Positions 21,801 through 30,788 of a stretch of 64,000 nucleotides of DNA are shown in pieces. The stretch is from contig JAPFFF010000023.1 in NCBI GenBank assembly GCA_039105265.1, forward strand, positions 248,001 through 312,000, in the 5' to 3' direction. The stretch is from Tritrichomonas musculus. Lineage: Eukaryota > Parabasalia > Tritrichomonadida > Tritrichomonadidae. The stretch's first letter is position 1; each line of letters begins with the position of its first letter. The translations under genes were made by a program, and so were the position numbers. The notes under the pieces were generated by a model that worked only from the letters and a program-made list of their open reading frames with translations, searched no databases and was not told the origin of the DNA.

Positions 21801-24112
21801 TTATGACCAAATAGATAGTCTTTGAATCTAAATACTAAATTTTGTGGTATGTCATAATCTTTATCTATATCCCATCTCATACAATAATAATTGGATTCTT
21901 CATACGTCTTAGATGGTCTATATAAATATAACTGGTCTGATTCCTTCAAGGTAAAATACTTGGAGTCAGTTGATGGAGTAGAGGGAACAACATCATAGAT
22001 TGTTTGATATTTGGAGACCAATGAGTTATATTGATTTCGAAATACTTCTAATATATCATCATCAATCTCAATTACAATTTTATTTCCATCAGGGTCAACA
22101 ATATCAAAGCTATTTTCATCATCAGTATTAACAACGTCATTATCATCAACTTCAAGTGTACGAGCATGAGGAGCAGGAGGATGTCGCGTAATCTTATTTA
22201 AAATCCATTGGGCACCTCTTCCTATTGGTTCGAAAAGGGCAGCTATTAGAATTACACATAAACAAAATGCCCCAACGCCTAAACCCCCAGCGATTGCATA
22301 TACAAGTATTACATAAACATACAGAATTAAATCAGAATAACCTCCTATATATTGCCAAAATTGAGCATCTATCCAATTTCCGCCTATCTGTATAATATTA
22401 TTAACTAAATTCGGGTAGTTCATGATAAAATCAACTATGAAGTGCCATAAGTTGCTCCAAAATAATGTAAATGAGCTATATGCTATTTTAATCATTCGAA
22501 TTCCTTCATTCTTTAATTCATCAATTTTGTTATTAAGTCTTGGTGTCAATTCTTTTATCTCATCAATGACCTGATGCAAATCTACATCCTTAAAGTCAGC
22601 ATCTGCATCTTCTCCTCCAATATAAAAGATTACCCCCACTTTTTCATTATCTTTAACAGCTTCATATGCAATATCCACAATACTATCAATACCATACCAG
22701 ATAAAATAAAATAAGTTATATATAATCTTCATAAATTCTTTTGTCGCAAAAGCAATTGTTTTATAAGTTAATTTAATAGGCTGTTTAGCAAGAGATAGGG
22801 TAGTTGAAATGATATTATACAATAAGTCTTTTATCCATCCTATTGTCTCTTTACTATATAACCAAAACTTGGATACTGTTAATTTGAGTACTTCTGGTTC
22901 TATTATTTTTGGAATCGTATATTCTTCGAGTTTCTTTAATTCATCAATAGGAGGAATTACATAAACCATATCTTCTTTGTTAACTAACTCTTTTGGTGGT
23001 TCAGTTGGAGTAGGCGTAGGTGTAGGTGTAGGGTCTGGAGTTGGCTCAGGTGTTGGAGTAGGTGGTGGTGTTTCATCAATTTCTATTTTAACCTCATGTA
23101 TTTCTGGTTCACCAGTTGTTTTATTAATTAGGCACATGGAAGTATTACCACCTGTTAAGTTCAAGAGAGTCTCATAACTTATGGTTTGATCATTTAATGC
23201 ATCTATCCATTTAGTAATATTAGCAGCTGTTGTATTTGTTTTCTCAGCAAAGTCTTTCATGTTATTTATCTTTGTCTCATTGACATCAAAGATAGTTTCA
23301 TTAGTAGTTTCATTAACTTTTAAATCTACATATTTAATGGGCTCAATTTCAGTAAAATCAACAGTATTATTTTTTATCCACTTTGATATATTATCATTAC
23401 TTGTACTTAACTCTTTTATTATAGTTTCCATGTTTTTAGGTTTTATTGTATCTGTTCCATAGGTAATTGCTTTGGTAGTTTCATCTACATGTTCGACAAT
23501 TATTTTTAAGTCCTTTAATGTATTCCAATCGATACTTGGAACAATTGCATTATTAACTTCATCTATATTTTGAATCATTAAATTCATAACATCTAACATA
23601 CCTTTTTGATTCGCTGTTAATGCTTCTATTAACTTCTTATATGTACTAACATCATATTCTTCTTCTATTATATCTTTATCACTTATCTCTCCAGTAAAAT
23701 ATTTTAAGGTAGCTCCTGGTGCAATACCAGAATCTACATCTTCCCTCATTTTAGTTAAAAAGACTTCCAAATTTTTAGCACTGTCTCTTAATCTTTCATA
23801 TAGTTTATTGAGACTAGCACAATATTGTATTTTTGTCGTTAGTGTACCATCAGTATTCCATGTATATATACCTTTACCTCCCATAATGTTAAGAGCACCA
23901 AAAGACTCGAGCCCATTTTTATCCAGATAGTCACTAACCAATTTTATGTCTATCTCTTCCTTATTATATAAGCAACTGAATTTTGGATAATCTTTAGGGT
24001 CTCCACCTCTTATGATATCGATGTTGTTTTCATCATTAACACTTATCTCTATGTCTTTGTCTTTTAGCTTCTCTGTTTCTCCTGATAACAAAGAATAAAC
24101 TTTAATTGACAT
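18848..24112 (-). CDS. Polinton giant protein B, 1754 aa, with membrane segment
   Basis: Start chosen at the ATG at 24112 (MSIKVYSLLSG), because upstream codons would overlap the divergent plus-strand gene. In order it has an N-terminal region with coiled stretches, a Pro-Thr repeat spacer near residues 360-380 (TPTPEPTPDPTPTPTPTPT), amphipathic helices, and a strongly hydrophobic membrane segment near 640-680 (YVYVILVYAIAGGLGVGAFC). The two modules shared with protein A follow (about 710-790 and 970-1030), then a glycine-rich run near 1115-1145, a long Thr/Asn/Asp-rich middle, and a C-terminal coiled coil ending in IDTLEARLAALEAKCANIE. Both paralogues end in near-identical coiled coils, suggesting oligomerisation. 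It is probably a particle surface or membrane protein, but no known family is recognised. Confidence 0.85.
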   Translation of the reverse strand: MSIKVYSLLSGETEKLKDKDIEISVNDENNIDIIRGGDPKDYPKFSCLYNKEEIDIKLVSDYLDKNGLESFGALNIMGGKGIYTWNTDGTLTTKIQYCASLNKLYERLRDSAKNLEVFLTKMREDVDSGIAPGATLKYFTGEISDKDIIEEEYDVSTYKKLIEALTANQKGMLDVMNLMIQNIDEVNNAIVPSIDWNTLKDLKIIVEHVDETTKAITYGTDTIKPKNMETIIKELSTSNDNISKWIKNNTVDFTEIEPIKYVDLKVNETTNETIFDVNETKINNMKDFAEKTNTTAANITKWIDALNDQTISYETLLNLTGGNTSMCLINKTTGEPEIHEVKIEIDETPPPTPTPEPTPDPTPTPTPTPTEPPKELVNKEDMVYVIPPIDELKKLEEYTIPKIIEPEVLKLTVSKFWLYSKETIGWIKDLLYNIISTTLSLAKQPIKLTYKTIAFATKEFMKIIYNLFYFIWYGIDSIVDIAYEAVKDNEKVGVIFYIGGEDADADFKDVDLHQVIDEIKELTPRLNNKIDELKNEGIRMIKIAYSSFTLFWSNLWHFIVDFIMNYPNLVNNIIQIGGNWIDAQFWQYIGGYSDLILYVYVILVYAIAGGLGVGAFCLCVILIAALFEPIGRGAQWILNKITRHPPAPHARTLEVDDNDVVNTDDENSFDIVDPDGNKIVIEIDDDILEVFRNQYNSLVSKYQTIYDVVPSTPSTDSKYFTLKESDQLYLYRPSKTYEESNYYCMRWDIDKDYDIPQNLVFRFKDYLFGHNWELTWDGKNWTGNNCQNMCTEKISFMNTNNGAPALTIKHNERIGRWIKGTIKEDLTDDDNYAHILKDYLTNWRVVKKDGTILSEGITATFDSSGSGTLTQDGYKYEQARMYVDAPSGLNADDGLYVYADLNINGNITELKWDCHPTHCINSGVMHTYGSNPCLESFNYHREKRHSIKIIEGFNHKNIRIYIEKEFFEFDVKVNPFDIIIQQQFYEVEPDPRKCTTISTDYNIYSSKIIWADNIMTMRRDLNVVGGITDILAYDYALLKQTVDNLVEQMRIQAMYNEYTDSIKQGVAVANSILNILASTVCIASALSTLNMSNNSVTINTYQTRPFPAGPGGNGGGGGGGGGYPGDGGSGFQGKFLVNVDLKADKMTMERFLPITTTVQNPVAGAISTFSATQVVLSTTHALTQLGNAIATLGSNVLHFFRNRPDTNGTETLNINSSSITITDNDTDNATNTITTTEQSLERTHREVQPQVVTDETDEIRTDITVPQTTMTNTASTTIALRNQVPVINISGIQYTLEDIADMTREERNALVASHPDILRIQYHGREWFNVYDLFYNDQLIIHNNVFQRRTLIRPADIEMTDRIHRATDNNWSIEWEGTTYTARDIEQLSMQDRLNLPFVQNGDIGLEPYLNEQTMEAWINIIDHRGDTIDPIVATIDYSAPTTANISGGQVRFVGINSQIEVNANGVRYQHYDLVATTDTWTVPGTTPAITARMIEQMSDEQRGELMDNIYSHGNLLAFNDTLDETTGEEITQVLYNGNVVATIDRRRLHVINIVNGVIEMYQQDGVISATTQVIMGAVGYVARRFLHGQWQFVRHHPGDAAAIAGVAAEAYVANRIGLFNIPSWFRRNDNPETLAEEDVLEKILAWAYHEETDDEPELEITMKDADKMMVSFDTCINIAKTYRDTLKGTIAFMCEKIKELENKSSTKHPLEDIDMTSYITKVEVKEMIDQKDAYIDTLEARLAALEAKCANIE

Positions 24113-24128
24113 TTTAGGATATAATAAA
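24113..24128. promoter_or_regulatory. 16-bp divergent promoter/leader inside the Polinton
   Basis: Only 16 bp (TTTAGGATATAATAAA) separate the ATG of giant protein B on the minus strand from the ATG of the 246-aa gene on the plus strand. Both transcripts must start within or very near this AT-rich word, or inside the opposing gene. Very short leaders are known in trichomonads; this is an extreme case. Confidence 0.45.
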
Positions 24129-24869
24129 ATGCTAGTATCAGTACAAAGCACAAATGCAGATGAATATAATAAGGTATCAGTTAATTTAGATATACCTTGG
24201 AAGTGTAAATATGTCAAGTATTATGTATCTTCATTAAGCACCTTGAGTAATATTCTGTTAACCAATGATGAAGATTATATTGAGATGTCAAGTGATTCAG
24301 TACCTATTAAAGCCTATTTTCGAACTCCTAAATTTTCTTATACAATCAAAGAATTACAATCGGTATTAAATTTAATGTCTTGGTTTCAATGGGAGTATAA
24401 ACAAGAAACAAGAACATTCCAAATAAAAACCACAATGAAGACTACCATTACGTCTTTAACTCATCGAGCTGCATTAGTAACTGGTCTTTATAATACTCCA
24501 TTGCCTTTAGAGTTACCTGCTAATACAACCTATATAATAAAAGATATACCAATATTAAATCATACTAAGTTGTATCTAGTATCTCTACAAGGTAATGCCA
24601 TATACTCGAATATAGGTGAACAACAATATACACCTTCAGTTATTGGTACAATAAATACCTTCACTGTAGATAAGAAACCACTTATCTATGATTTCGAGAC
24701 TGAGGGTAAGCCTTTAAAAATAAAAACATTTACAGATTCATTAAAGTTTTTAGAATTAAGTTTAGTAGATTTTCAATACCAGCCGATATTGTTAAAAAGT
24801 CCTTTGTTCATAACTATCAAAATTAAACCATCTAACTCGACTGATATCAATGATGTTATAACTAAGTAA
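24129..24869 (+). CDS. Polinton unknown protein, 246 aa
   Basis: Not recognised. The predicted chain is rich in alternating beta-strand-like segments (KVSVNLDIPWKCKYVKYYVSS, TRTFQIKTTMKTTITSL, LFITIKIKP) without membrane helices or coiled coils. This would suit a small beta-sandwich such as a minor capsid or fibre-base protein, but that is inference. It lies divergently from giant protein B and overlaps the 3' end of the convergent polymerase gene by 8 bp. Confidence 0.75.
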   Translation: MLVSVQSTNADEYNKVSVNLDIPWKCKYVKYYVSSLSTLSNILLTNDEDYIEMSSDSVPIKAYFRTPKFSYTIKELQSVLNLMSWFQWEYKQETRTFQIKTTMKTTITSLTHRAALVTGLYNTPLPLELPANTTYIIKDIPILNHTKLYLVSLQGNAIYSNIGEQQYTPSVIGTINTFTVDKKPLIYDFETEGKPLKIKTFTDSLKFLELSLVDFQYQPILLKSPLFITIKIKPSNSTDINDVITK

Positions 24870-27800
24870 ACCTAAGAGTACGTGCAAATTTAGGTAAGTT
24901 GGTTTGTTGAAATGTCTTTGACTTCCTGAATGCATTCGAACCATCCAACAAATCAAATGTCATACTTTCTCCTTCATGCATTCTTTCAAAAAGCTCTTCA
25001 ACTGAGATATCCATCCTTTTGCACTTGTTGAGAATAACTTGTTTTGGAATTCCTTTGAGTCTAATATGATATCCTTCATTTCCTTGTTCATCAACCAAGA
25101 TATCGAGGTAGCTCTTTTTACCAAGTGCAATGAGTTTTCTTGAGTGTATTTCCCCTTGACTACCTTCGAACTCATCAAAGTCATTATGAAACTGACACAT
25201 ATTTTTTCCAATAAGAGGTTGATGATACTTGAACTGGAATAAGTCAGCTATCCTTGGTACATCTTTTTCAAGTACATGCATACTATCAGTATCTTGATAA
25301 AAGATAGGTATACCTGCTTGCTCAGCTGTAGCCATAACCCTGTTCATTAAGTGCTTACTCCAAGAGAGAACGCTTGCACCAAATTGAGGTAGGTTGAAAT
25401 GGTCATTAATTGGTTTCAACTTCTTGACATAGCACTTATCAATATTAGCATCTTCAACAACCTCCTTGATAAAGTTGTAGTTCCTCCAGAGGTACTTGTA
25501 TAGTTGGCTTTTTGGTACTGTCTTGGTTTCAGTCTTTGTTGCTTTCAATATTGACTTGCCATATATGGAGTTGAGGAGGAGCTTTATTGTTTGTTCAAGA
25601 GGGTTCTTTTGCTTTTTATAACTTGCCCTGAGATTAAAGAGCTTCTCAATGAACTCATTGATTTTCTTGTTAAATCCTTCATCAAAGTAATAGCCACGTA
25701 TTAACTCATATTCAACATCATAAAATTCGAACAAGTCCATGAGACCTACTTTATCGATATAATAATGGTCAACAAGGAAATTGCCGAATATTTTACTACC
25801 TGCTTCATTCCTTGTAAATACTTGTCCAAATTTATATGGCTCTTTTGATTTACATTCGAGTTTCTTGATGTTGACTTCGATAAAGAATGTATCATATTGC
25901 ATAAGTTGTTCATGTGTTGTACCTTGTGATATTACTTTAGGTCTTCCTAATGGTATACCATCCATAACATACATTGCAGATGGATATAAGCTAACTGCAT
26001 CAAAGTCTTGTATCTTTCCTTCGATGTATTGCTTTTCATTACCTGCTGTCATTGTTCTTCCACCAGAGACACATCGTTGTATGAAGTCTTGACACTTACC
26101 TGATAGTTCATAACATCCATCAAAGCAACCATATTTCTTGGCAAAGCAGTATCCAATTGCACTTATAGATATAAAATCATGAACACCATACATATCTGTC
26201 TTTGTTTCTTTAAAGACTGCTTTCAGGTCTTCATTAAATTTTTCCATTCCCTTCATCAAAACAATACAGTCCTTGAAACAATAGAAGATGGCATATTTAA
26301 TGATGTCGATTTTGCCATCATTATAGCAATTTGCGATTTTTGCATTTTCGATAATCTGCTTGCAGTTTGCATCAAGTTGTGCTTTCGATAACTTATCTGC
26401 ATTTTCATCGATGTATTGCTGTTGGAACTCAGTAGCATCAACAATTCTTCTTTGAATGTTCTCTTGTGTATATAGCTTATATGCCATGACTTCCTTGTGA
26501 ACATTGAGGTTGAACATTGTAGCAAATTTACTTAATGCTTGAGGTATTATACTATATGAGTTCCTGAATGTTAATCGCTTTTTGACTTTCCTTGTACCTT
26601 CTTCGAATAATGTCATGATGATTTGCAACACAGTTCCACTTCGTTCTGTTATCTGTGTATCCCATCCAGGTGTGTTAATGAAAAAACATGCATCATACTT
26701 GAGGTTATGAAAATATGTTAATGAACCACTCCATAAATAATTCAAGAGCTTCTGTCCACAATCTTCACCTTGAATAGATATTTTATGTATGTTGGCACCA
26801 TCTCGAAAGATAGTACAATTGAGATATGGTATATGTGGACTGACTGTAGAGTTTGTTTCGAAGTCGCTATAATAAATCCTTGACCATGTATTTTGTTTCT
26901 TTTTATTATTCTCAATGAGTCTTGTACTTTGTTCTGCATTATATTCGAGACTTACATAGTCATTAACATGTTCATATTCAGTTGTGTTGATAATATCCAT
27001 TTCGCATGCTTTGATTTCTTCAAATAGATGTAACTCAAACATCTTTTGGAAAAAGGTTATTGGTTTGATTCCTTCATGTTTATAGTCTTTGACAGTCTTT
27101 CCATTTTTCTCCAATCTTGCTATCATACATCTTTTGTCAAAAGGCATATATGCAAATGTTCTATCAAGTTCTTCATAGTGTTGAAGGTAGAATAATGTAC
27201 AAGGTATTTTCCTGTTGAGCATATAATGGTCTTTGAACAATATCAGGTTAACTTCTCTTTTAAAATCAACAGACCATTTTTTCTTTCTGGTGTTGATTCT
27301 TGTTTCATACTTGTATTTATCAGGTTGTTCAACAATTCTAATGATACTAAAATTGCACTTGAACTTTTTAGCTACTTCTTCTATCTTGTTATTAGGTATG
27401 GCTCTTGTTTGAACAAAAAATCGTAAGTCATCTATTTCATCATCAGTGAACACACCTGATTGTATACAAGCATATACAAAACAATTATCTCTGTAGTTCT
27501 CTTTCCTTACCTCATGAAAGATTTGGTATGTAGATAAGTCTATAGGTGATAGATTGATGTATGGGAAAAAACTACCTTCTGGTGTATTTCGATAGTCTTC
27601 ATCAATTTCGACTTCATCATCATAGATTTCATGAGTATCCATATCTTGCATCTTGGTTCTAAAATGAACACCATCATTTGTTTTGTTCATGTCAATAAAT
27701 TGTACCTCATATCGAACTGGAATGAACATGTTTGAGATATATGGATTAGTGTCTGATTGGTCTTCACTTAAATCAAGTTCTCCTGTTATATGACCTAATG

Positions 27801-28137
27801 TACTTTCGATGTTGTGCTTATCACTGAGTGTGAAGTACTTATAAGTTCCATCAAGTGCAATTGCTTTAACAATAGGTCTTCCAACATTTTTCTTTTTATG
27901 TATCTGTCGTAGTGCTTCCGTAAATGCGTACCTCTTATCTTCATCTTGATTGATGTCTGTAGCAAAACCAATACCTTGTCCTGCAGGAATCATGAGCTTC
28001 CTCATTTCTTCTTTAAATTTGTCTTTCTTTTGGTATTGTTTTGCACGTCGATTATATTCACGACGAAACTGTGATTTTGTATCAGCATAGACATCTCCAA
28101 TAGCATCTAAAAAATTATCTTCAATGTCCTTGTTCAT
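24862..28137 (-). CDS. Polinton protein-primed family-B DNA polymerase
   Basis: 1091 aa from the ATG at 28137 (MNKDIEDNFL); upstream in-frame codons translate an A/T-rich leader. The 3'-5' exonuclease motifs DFETN (about 424) and HNLKYD (about 482) precede the polymerase motifs A (DFDAVSLYPS, about 711), B (LLLNSIYGKS, about 849) and C (YQDTDSM, about 947). This is the motif set and order of protein-primed polymerases used by Polintons, adenoviruses and linear plasmids. An N-terminal extension holds DNCFVYA (about 217) and, further on, FKDHYMLN, which resembles the Cys and His boxes of OTU-type cysteine proteases; that reading is tentative. The enzyme would replicate the element from its inverted-repeat ends. 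Confidence 0.95.
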   Translation of the reverse strand: MNKDIEDNFLDAIGDVYADTKSQFRREYNRRAKQYQKKDKFKEEMRKLMIPAGQGIGFATDINQDEDKRYAFTEALRQIHKKKNVGRPIVKAIALDGTYKYFTLSDKHNIESTLGHITGELDLSEDQSDTNPYISNMFIPVRYEVQFIDMNKTNDGVHFRTKMQDMDTHEIYDDEVEIDEDYRNTPEGSFFPYINLSPIDLSTYQIFHEVRKENYRDNCFVYACIQSGVFTDDEIDDLRFFVQTRAIPNNKIEEVAKKFKCNFSIIRIVEQPDKYKYETRINTRKKKWSVDFKREVNLILFKDHYMLNRKIPCTLFYLQHYEELDRTFAYMPFDKRCMIARLEKNGKTVKDYKHEGIKPITFFQKMFELHLFEEIKACEMDIINTTEYEHVNDYVSLEYNAEQSTRLIENNKKKQNTWSRIYYSDFETNSTVSPHIPYLNCTIFRDGANIHKISIQGEDCGQKLLNYLWSGSLTYFHNLKYDACFFINTPGWDTQITERSGTVLQIIMTLFEEGTRKVKKRLTFRNSYSIIPQALSKFATMFNLNVHKEVMAYKLYTQENIQRRIVDATEFQQQYIDENADKLSKAQLDANCKQIIENAKIANCYNDGKIDIIKYAIFYCFKDCIVLMKGMEKFNEDLKAVFKETKTDMYGVHDFISISAIGYCFAKKYGCFDGCYELSGKCQDFIQRCVSGGRTMTAGNEKQYIEGKIQDFDAVSLYPSAMYVMDGIPLGRPKVISQGTTHEQLMQYDTFFIEVNIKKLECKSKEPYKFGQVFTRNEAGSKIFGNFLVDHYYIDKVGLMDLFEFYDVEYELIRGYYFDEGFNKKINEFIEKLFNLRASYKKQKNPLEQTIKLLLNSIYGKSILKATKTETKTVPKSQLYKYLWRNYNFIKEVVEDANIDKCYVKKLKPINDHFNLPQFGASVLSWSKHLMNRVMATAEQAGIPIFYQDTDSMHVLEKDVPRIADLFQFKYHQPLIGKNMCQFHNDFDEFEGSQGEIHSRKLIALGKKSYLDILVDEQGNEGYHIRLKGIPKQVILNKCKRMDISVEELFERMHEGESMTFDLLDGSNAFRKSKTFQQTNLPKFARTLRFT

Positions 28138-28220
28138 GTTTAACATAAAATAAAAGTGAAACGATAAAAATAAAAACAAAGAAAAAGTTAAAAAAATTAT
28201 TTTTTTAGTTATGACCTATC
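28138..28220. other. short AT-rich gap between two Polinton genes
   Basis: A-rich leader of the polymerase gene followed by the 3' end of the coiled-coil gene. Nothing else seen. Confidence 0.4.
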
Positions 28221-29636
28221 TTATTGGGGGTAATCATCATCATCAACGACATTATCATCGAGATGTGGAAAATGATATTGGAACTCATTTCCTTTCACCT
28301 TCGATTCAGAGTTCCGTTGAATTTCGTTCTTCTCCATTGATTCACCCCATTGCCTCATGGCTTTCAGCACTTGCTTCGGTGATTGCTTCCTTCCACTTCT
28401 CTCGAAGCTGCATGCTTTGTCCAACTTCTCTTTCTCTTCTTGTGATAAGTATTGTCGAAGATGATAAACGCAATTGGACAACTTCCATCCATAGGACTTG
28501 AACACGCTCGTCTGATCTGGTGCTTTTTTCTTGTCATATGATTCAACAGCTTCCAACATGTTTCGAAGATAATCAGCTTCTACCATCATCAATCTCGATC
28601 TTGCCAACTTTTCAGCAAATGCATCATCTGTTGGAGGACCAGCTTGTTGAGCATTTTTCAGATCCGCCACGTCCTTCTTTAGATCGTGAATTTTGTTAAT
28701 GTACTTCGCCACCTTTTTTGGAGCAAGTTCCAATTTCATCAGCTCGAGTGCGTATTCGTCGTTATTATCAATGTCTTTCCTGAGTTCTTCAGCATTGTGA
28801 TTGATGTCTTCAATGTGAAATTCTACACCAGTCATTTTCTCCTCCAACTTCGTTAATCGTTCTTTCAAGTTTTCATTTTCTTCTATTAATTGTTCCATTT
28901 CTTCTCGAAAGTCGAATGGACGAACATTATCCTCCTTATAATCACTATTGGATTTCATTTCATGAACACTTTTCGGTGGCTTATATGGTTCTTTGCGAGC
29001 TGGTGATGGTTCTTGTTCATGATCAACTTCTTCTTCTTCTCCTTCTATCTTTGTTTCTTCTTTTGGATTGGAACCGAGTTTTTGATTCTCGACAAATGCA
29101 GATGGTCTAGCGAGAACTCTTGGAGGTGGTGGTATTTGTTGATTAGAAGGAGGTGGAGGAGGTGGAGGAACTTGTATTATATTATATGAGCGAGGTGGTG
29201 GAAAGACTTTATTGGAAATTGGAACATATGGAACATATGGATTCTTCCTTCTTGCATCGTCTTCTTGCTTCAATCTTGCTAATGCTTCTTCTTCTTGCTG
29301 CTTCTTCAATCGAGCTGCTTCTTCTTCTTGTTGCTTCTTCAATCGAGCTGCTTCTTCTTCTTCTTGCTTCTTCTTCAATCTAGCTGCTTCTTCTTCTTCT
29401 TGCTTCTTCTTCAATCTAGCTGCTTCTTCTTCTTGTTGCTTCTTCCTTCTTGCTGCTTCTTCTTGTTGCTTCATGATGTACTGTCGCATGGATTCGAGTT
29501 GTTCTGGGGTCATGTTCTTGAGCCAAATTTCTGTGGGTGGAGCTGATGGCGGATCTGATGGTGGAGCTTGTTGACCCGATTGCTCGATCGAGTCAAATAG
29601 ACTAACATCGCTGTCTGAGCTGTAGTTGTATGACAT
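28221..29636 (-). CDS. Polinton proline-rich coiled-coil protein, 471 aa
   Basis: The N-terminus is acidic and proline-rich. Residues about 55-130 contain a repeated charged unit (EEEAARLKKKQ), encoded by near-identical 33- to 36-bp tandem repeats and predicted to form a long single helix or coiled coil. A polyproline section (VPPPPPPPSNQQIPPPPRV) follows near 155-180. A second coiled coil (MEQLIEENENLKERLTKLEEKM) lies near 250 and a helical domain toward the end. No enzyme motif is seen. It could be a scaffold or assembly protein. The ATG is preceded by GATCATTTTTATAC, which contains a TCATT word like the trichomonad initiator. Confidence 0.8.
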   Translation of the reverse strand: MSYNYSSDSDVSLFDSIEQSGQQAPPSDPPSAPPTEIWLKNMTPEQLESMRQYIMKQQEEAARRKKQQEEEAARLKKKQEEEEAARLKKKQEEEEAARLKKQQEEEAARLKKQQEEEALARLKQEDDARRKNPYVPYVPISNKVFPPPRSYNIIQVPPPPPPPSNQQIPPPPRVLARPSAFVENQKLGSNPKEETKIEGEEEEVDHEQEPSPARKEPYKPPKSVHEMKSNSDYKEDNVRPFDFREEMEQLIEENENLKERLTKLEEKMTGVEFHIEDINHNAEELRKDIDNNDEYALELMKLELAPKKVAKYINKIHDLKKDVADLKNAQQAGPPTDDAFAEKLARSRLMMVEADYLRNMLEAVESYDKKKAPDQTSVFKSYGWKLSNCVYHLRQYLSQEEKEKLDKACSFERSGRKQSPKQVLKAMRQWGESMEKNEIQRNSESKVKGNEFQYHFPHLDDNVVDDDDYPQ

Positions 29637-29826
29637 ACAAGTATAAAAATGATCTATTTTCTAGTTGATATCACTAAATTTTAAATTTCGTAGAAAAACT
29701 CGAAGGTAGATATTTTTCTTTGAAAAAGTTACATTAACTATAAAAATTCAAAAATTGAATTAAAAAAAATAAAATATATTGAAATTTTAAAAAAATATAT
29801 TTATTAATATCACTATTATTTTATTA

Positions 29827-30252
29827 ATGATGAATGAAGAAGAAGATAAAATAGAAGATATTTTACAAAAACAAACACCTCCTAAAGATCATGATTCATT
29901 CGACTACAAAATTAATATAAACATGTCGAAAAAAATATCTCAACTAAAAGTTGAAGATGATACATCAAATTTAAGAACGATGTGTGAAAATTATGCTCAT
30001 GCTCTTGAAAATAATGCACATCGACTTCGAGCAAAACAAAAAAAGAGGTATGATGAATGGTTTGACAGCCTCGAAAAAGATTGTTATCCTGCAAGAGACA
30101 TTGTTAACTTGTACAACATGTTCTTTGGTCATGAACTATCTATTACTCGACTTGGTTTCGGGCATCTCGATGGAACAAAGAGACACTTTACACATAAGAA
30201 AGTGAAAAGAAACAAGAAGTTCATCACAATGTACTACAAGAAAAATGAATAA
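29827..30252 (+). CDS. Polinton small charged protein, 141 aa
   Basis: Not recognised. It is mostly helical and basic toward the C-terminus (FTHKKVKRNKKFITMYYKKNE), with acidic residues at the N-terminus. The central segment HRLRAKQKKRYDEWFDSLEKD may be helical and nucleic-acid binding. It faces the next minus-strand gene across a 19-bp tandem repeat array. TCACT lies upstream of its ATG, matching the trichomonad initiator consensus TCAYW. Confidence 0.7.
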   Translation: MMNEEEDKIEDILQKQTPPKDHDSFDYKININMSKKISQLKVEDDTSNLRTMCENYAHALENNAHRLRAKQKKRYDEWFDSLEKDCYPARDIVNLYNMFFGHELSITRLGFGHLDGTKRHFTHKKVKRNKKFITMYYKKNE

Positions 30253-30281
30253 CTAAAAAAAAAAGTTTTTTTAACTACATG

Positions 30282-30530
30282 TTTTTCCTCATAAGCTACC
30301 TTTTTCCTCATAAGCTACCTTTTTCCTCATAAGCTACCTTTTTCCTCATAAGCTACCTTTTTCCTCATAAGCTACCTTTTTCCTCATAAGCTACCTTTTT
30401 CCTCATAAGCTACCTTTTTCCTCATAAGCTACCTTTTTCCTCATAAGCTACCTTTTTCCTCATAAGCTACCTTTTTCCTCATAAGCTACCTTTTTCCTCA
30501 TAAGCTACCTCATTCTTCATAAGCTACCTT
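30282..30530. repeat. minisatellite: 19-bp unit, about 13 copies
   Basis: Near-perfect head-to-tail copies of TTTTTCCTCATAAGCTACC. The last copy before 30530 is diverged (CATTCTTCATAAGCTACC). The array lies between two convergent Polinton genes, and the stop codon of the minus-strand gene falls inside the diverged copy. Because 19 is not a multiple of 3, the array cannot encode a simple peptide repeat. Confidence 0.97.
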
Positions 30531-30788
30531 TTTGCTTTCATACGACATTATTTTTTCCTTCATACTTTGTATTTCTCTTTTCTTTCTTTCACGATATGCC
30601 TTTTGCTGTTGTTTACGTGCTTCATTTCGTTCTTCAACTGTTGCATACTTTTGCTTTCTACCACGTTTTTCTGTTGTTTCAGTTTTTGCAGTATCAATAT
30701 TTTTGAGGTTGTTGTTACTCTTGGACTTCTTCAACTTCTTGATGATAGCTGTTTCCTTGAACTCACCCAAATCTAAATTTTGGCTCAT
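30510..30788 (-). CDS. Polinton small basic protein with AT-hook-like motif
   Basis: About 92 aa from the ATG at 30788 (MSQNLDLGEF); a longer frame would overlap the divergent neighbour and start with a non-ATG codon. It contains KRGRKQKYATVEERNEARK (a GRK core like an AT-hook), followed by a very basic helix (QQQKAYRERKKREIQSMKEK) reminiscent of a bZIP basic region. No leucine zipper is obvious. A DNA-binding or DNA-condensing role is likely but unproved. The C-terminus is encoded by the edge of the minisatellite. Confidence 0.65.
   Translation of the reverse strand: MSQNLDLGEFKETAIIKKLKKSKSNNNLKNIDTAKTETTEKRGRKQKYATVEERNEARKQQQKAYRERKKREIQSMKEKIMSYESKKVAYEE

Noticed and set aside
22977-23177. 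Gly-Val-rich open frame opposite giant protein B
   Set aside because: It is the antisense reading of the Pro-Thr repeat in the real gene.
29153-29574. Leu/Ser-rich open frames opposite the coiled-coil gene
   Set aside because: They are antisense readings of the Lys/Glu repeat and show the same period.
30282-30530. CRISPR-like array
   Set aside because: Units of 19 bp follow each other with no spacers; it is a minisatellite in a eukaryotic element.
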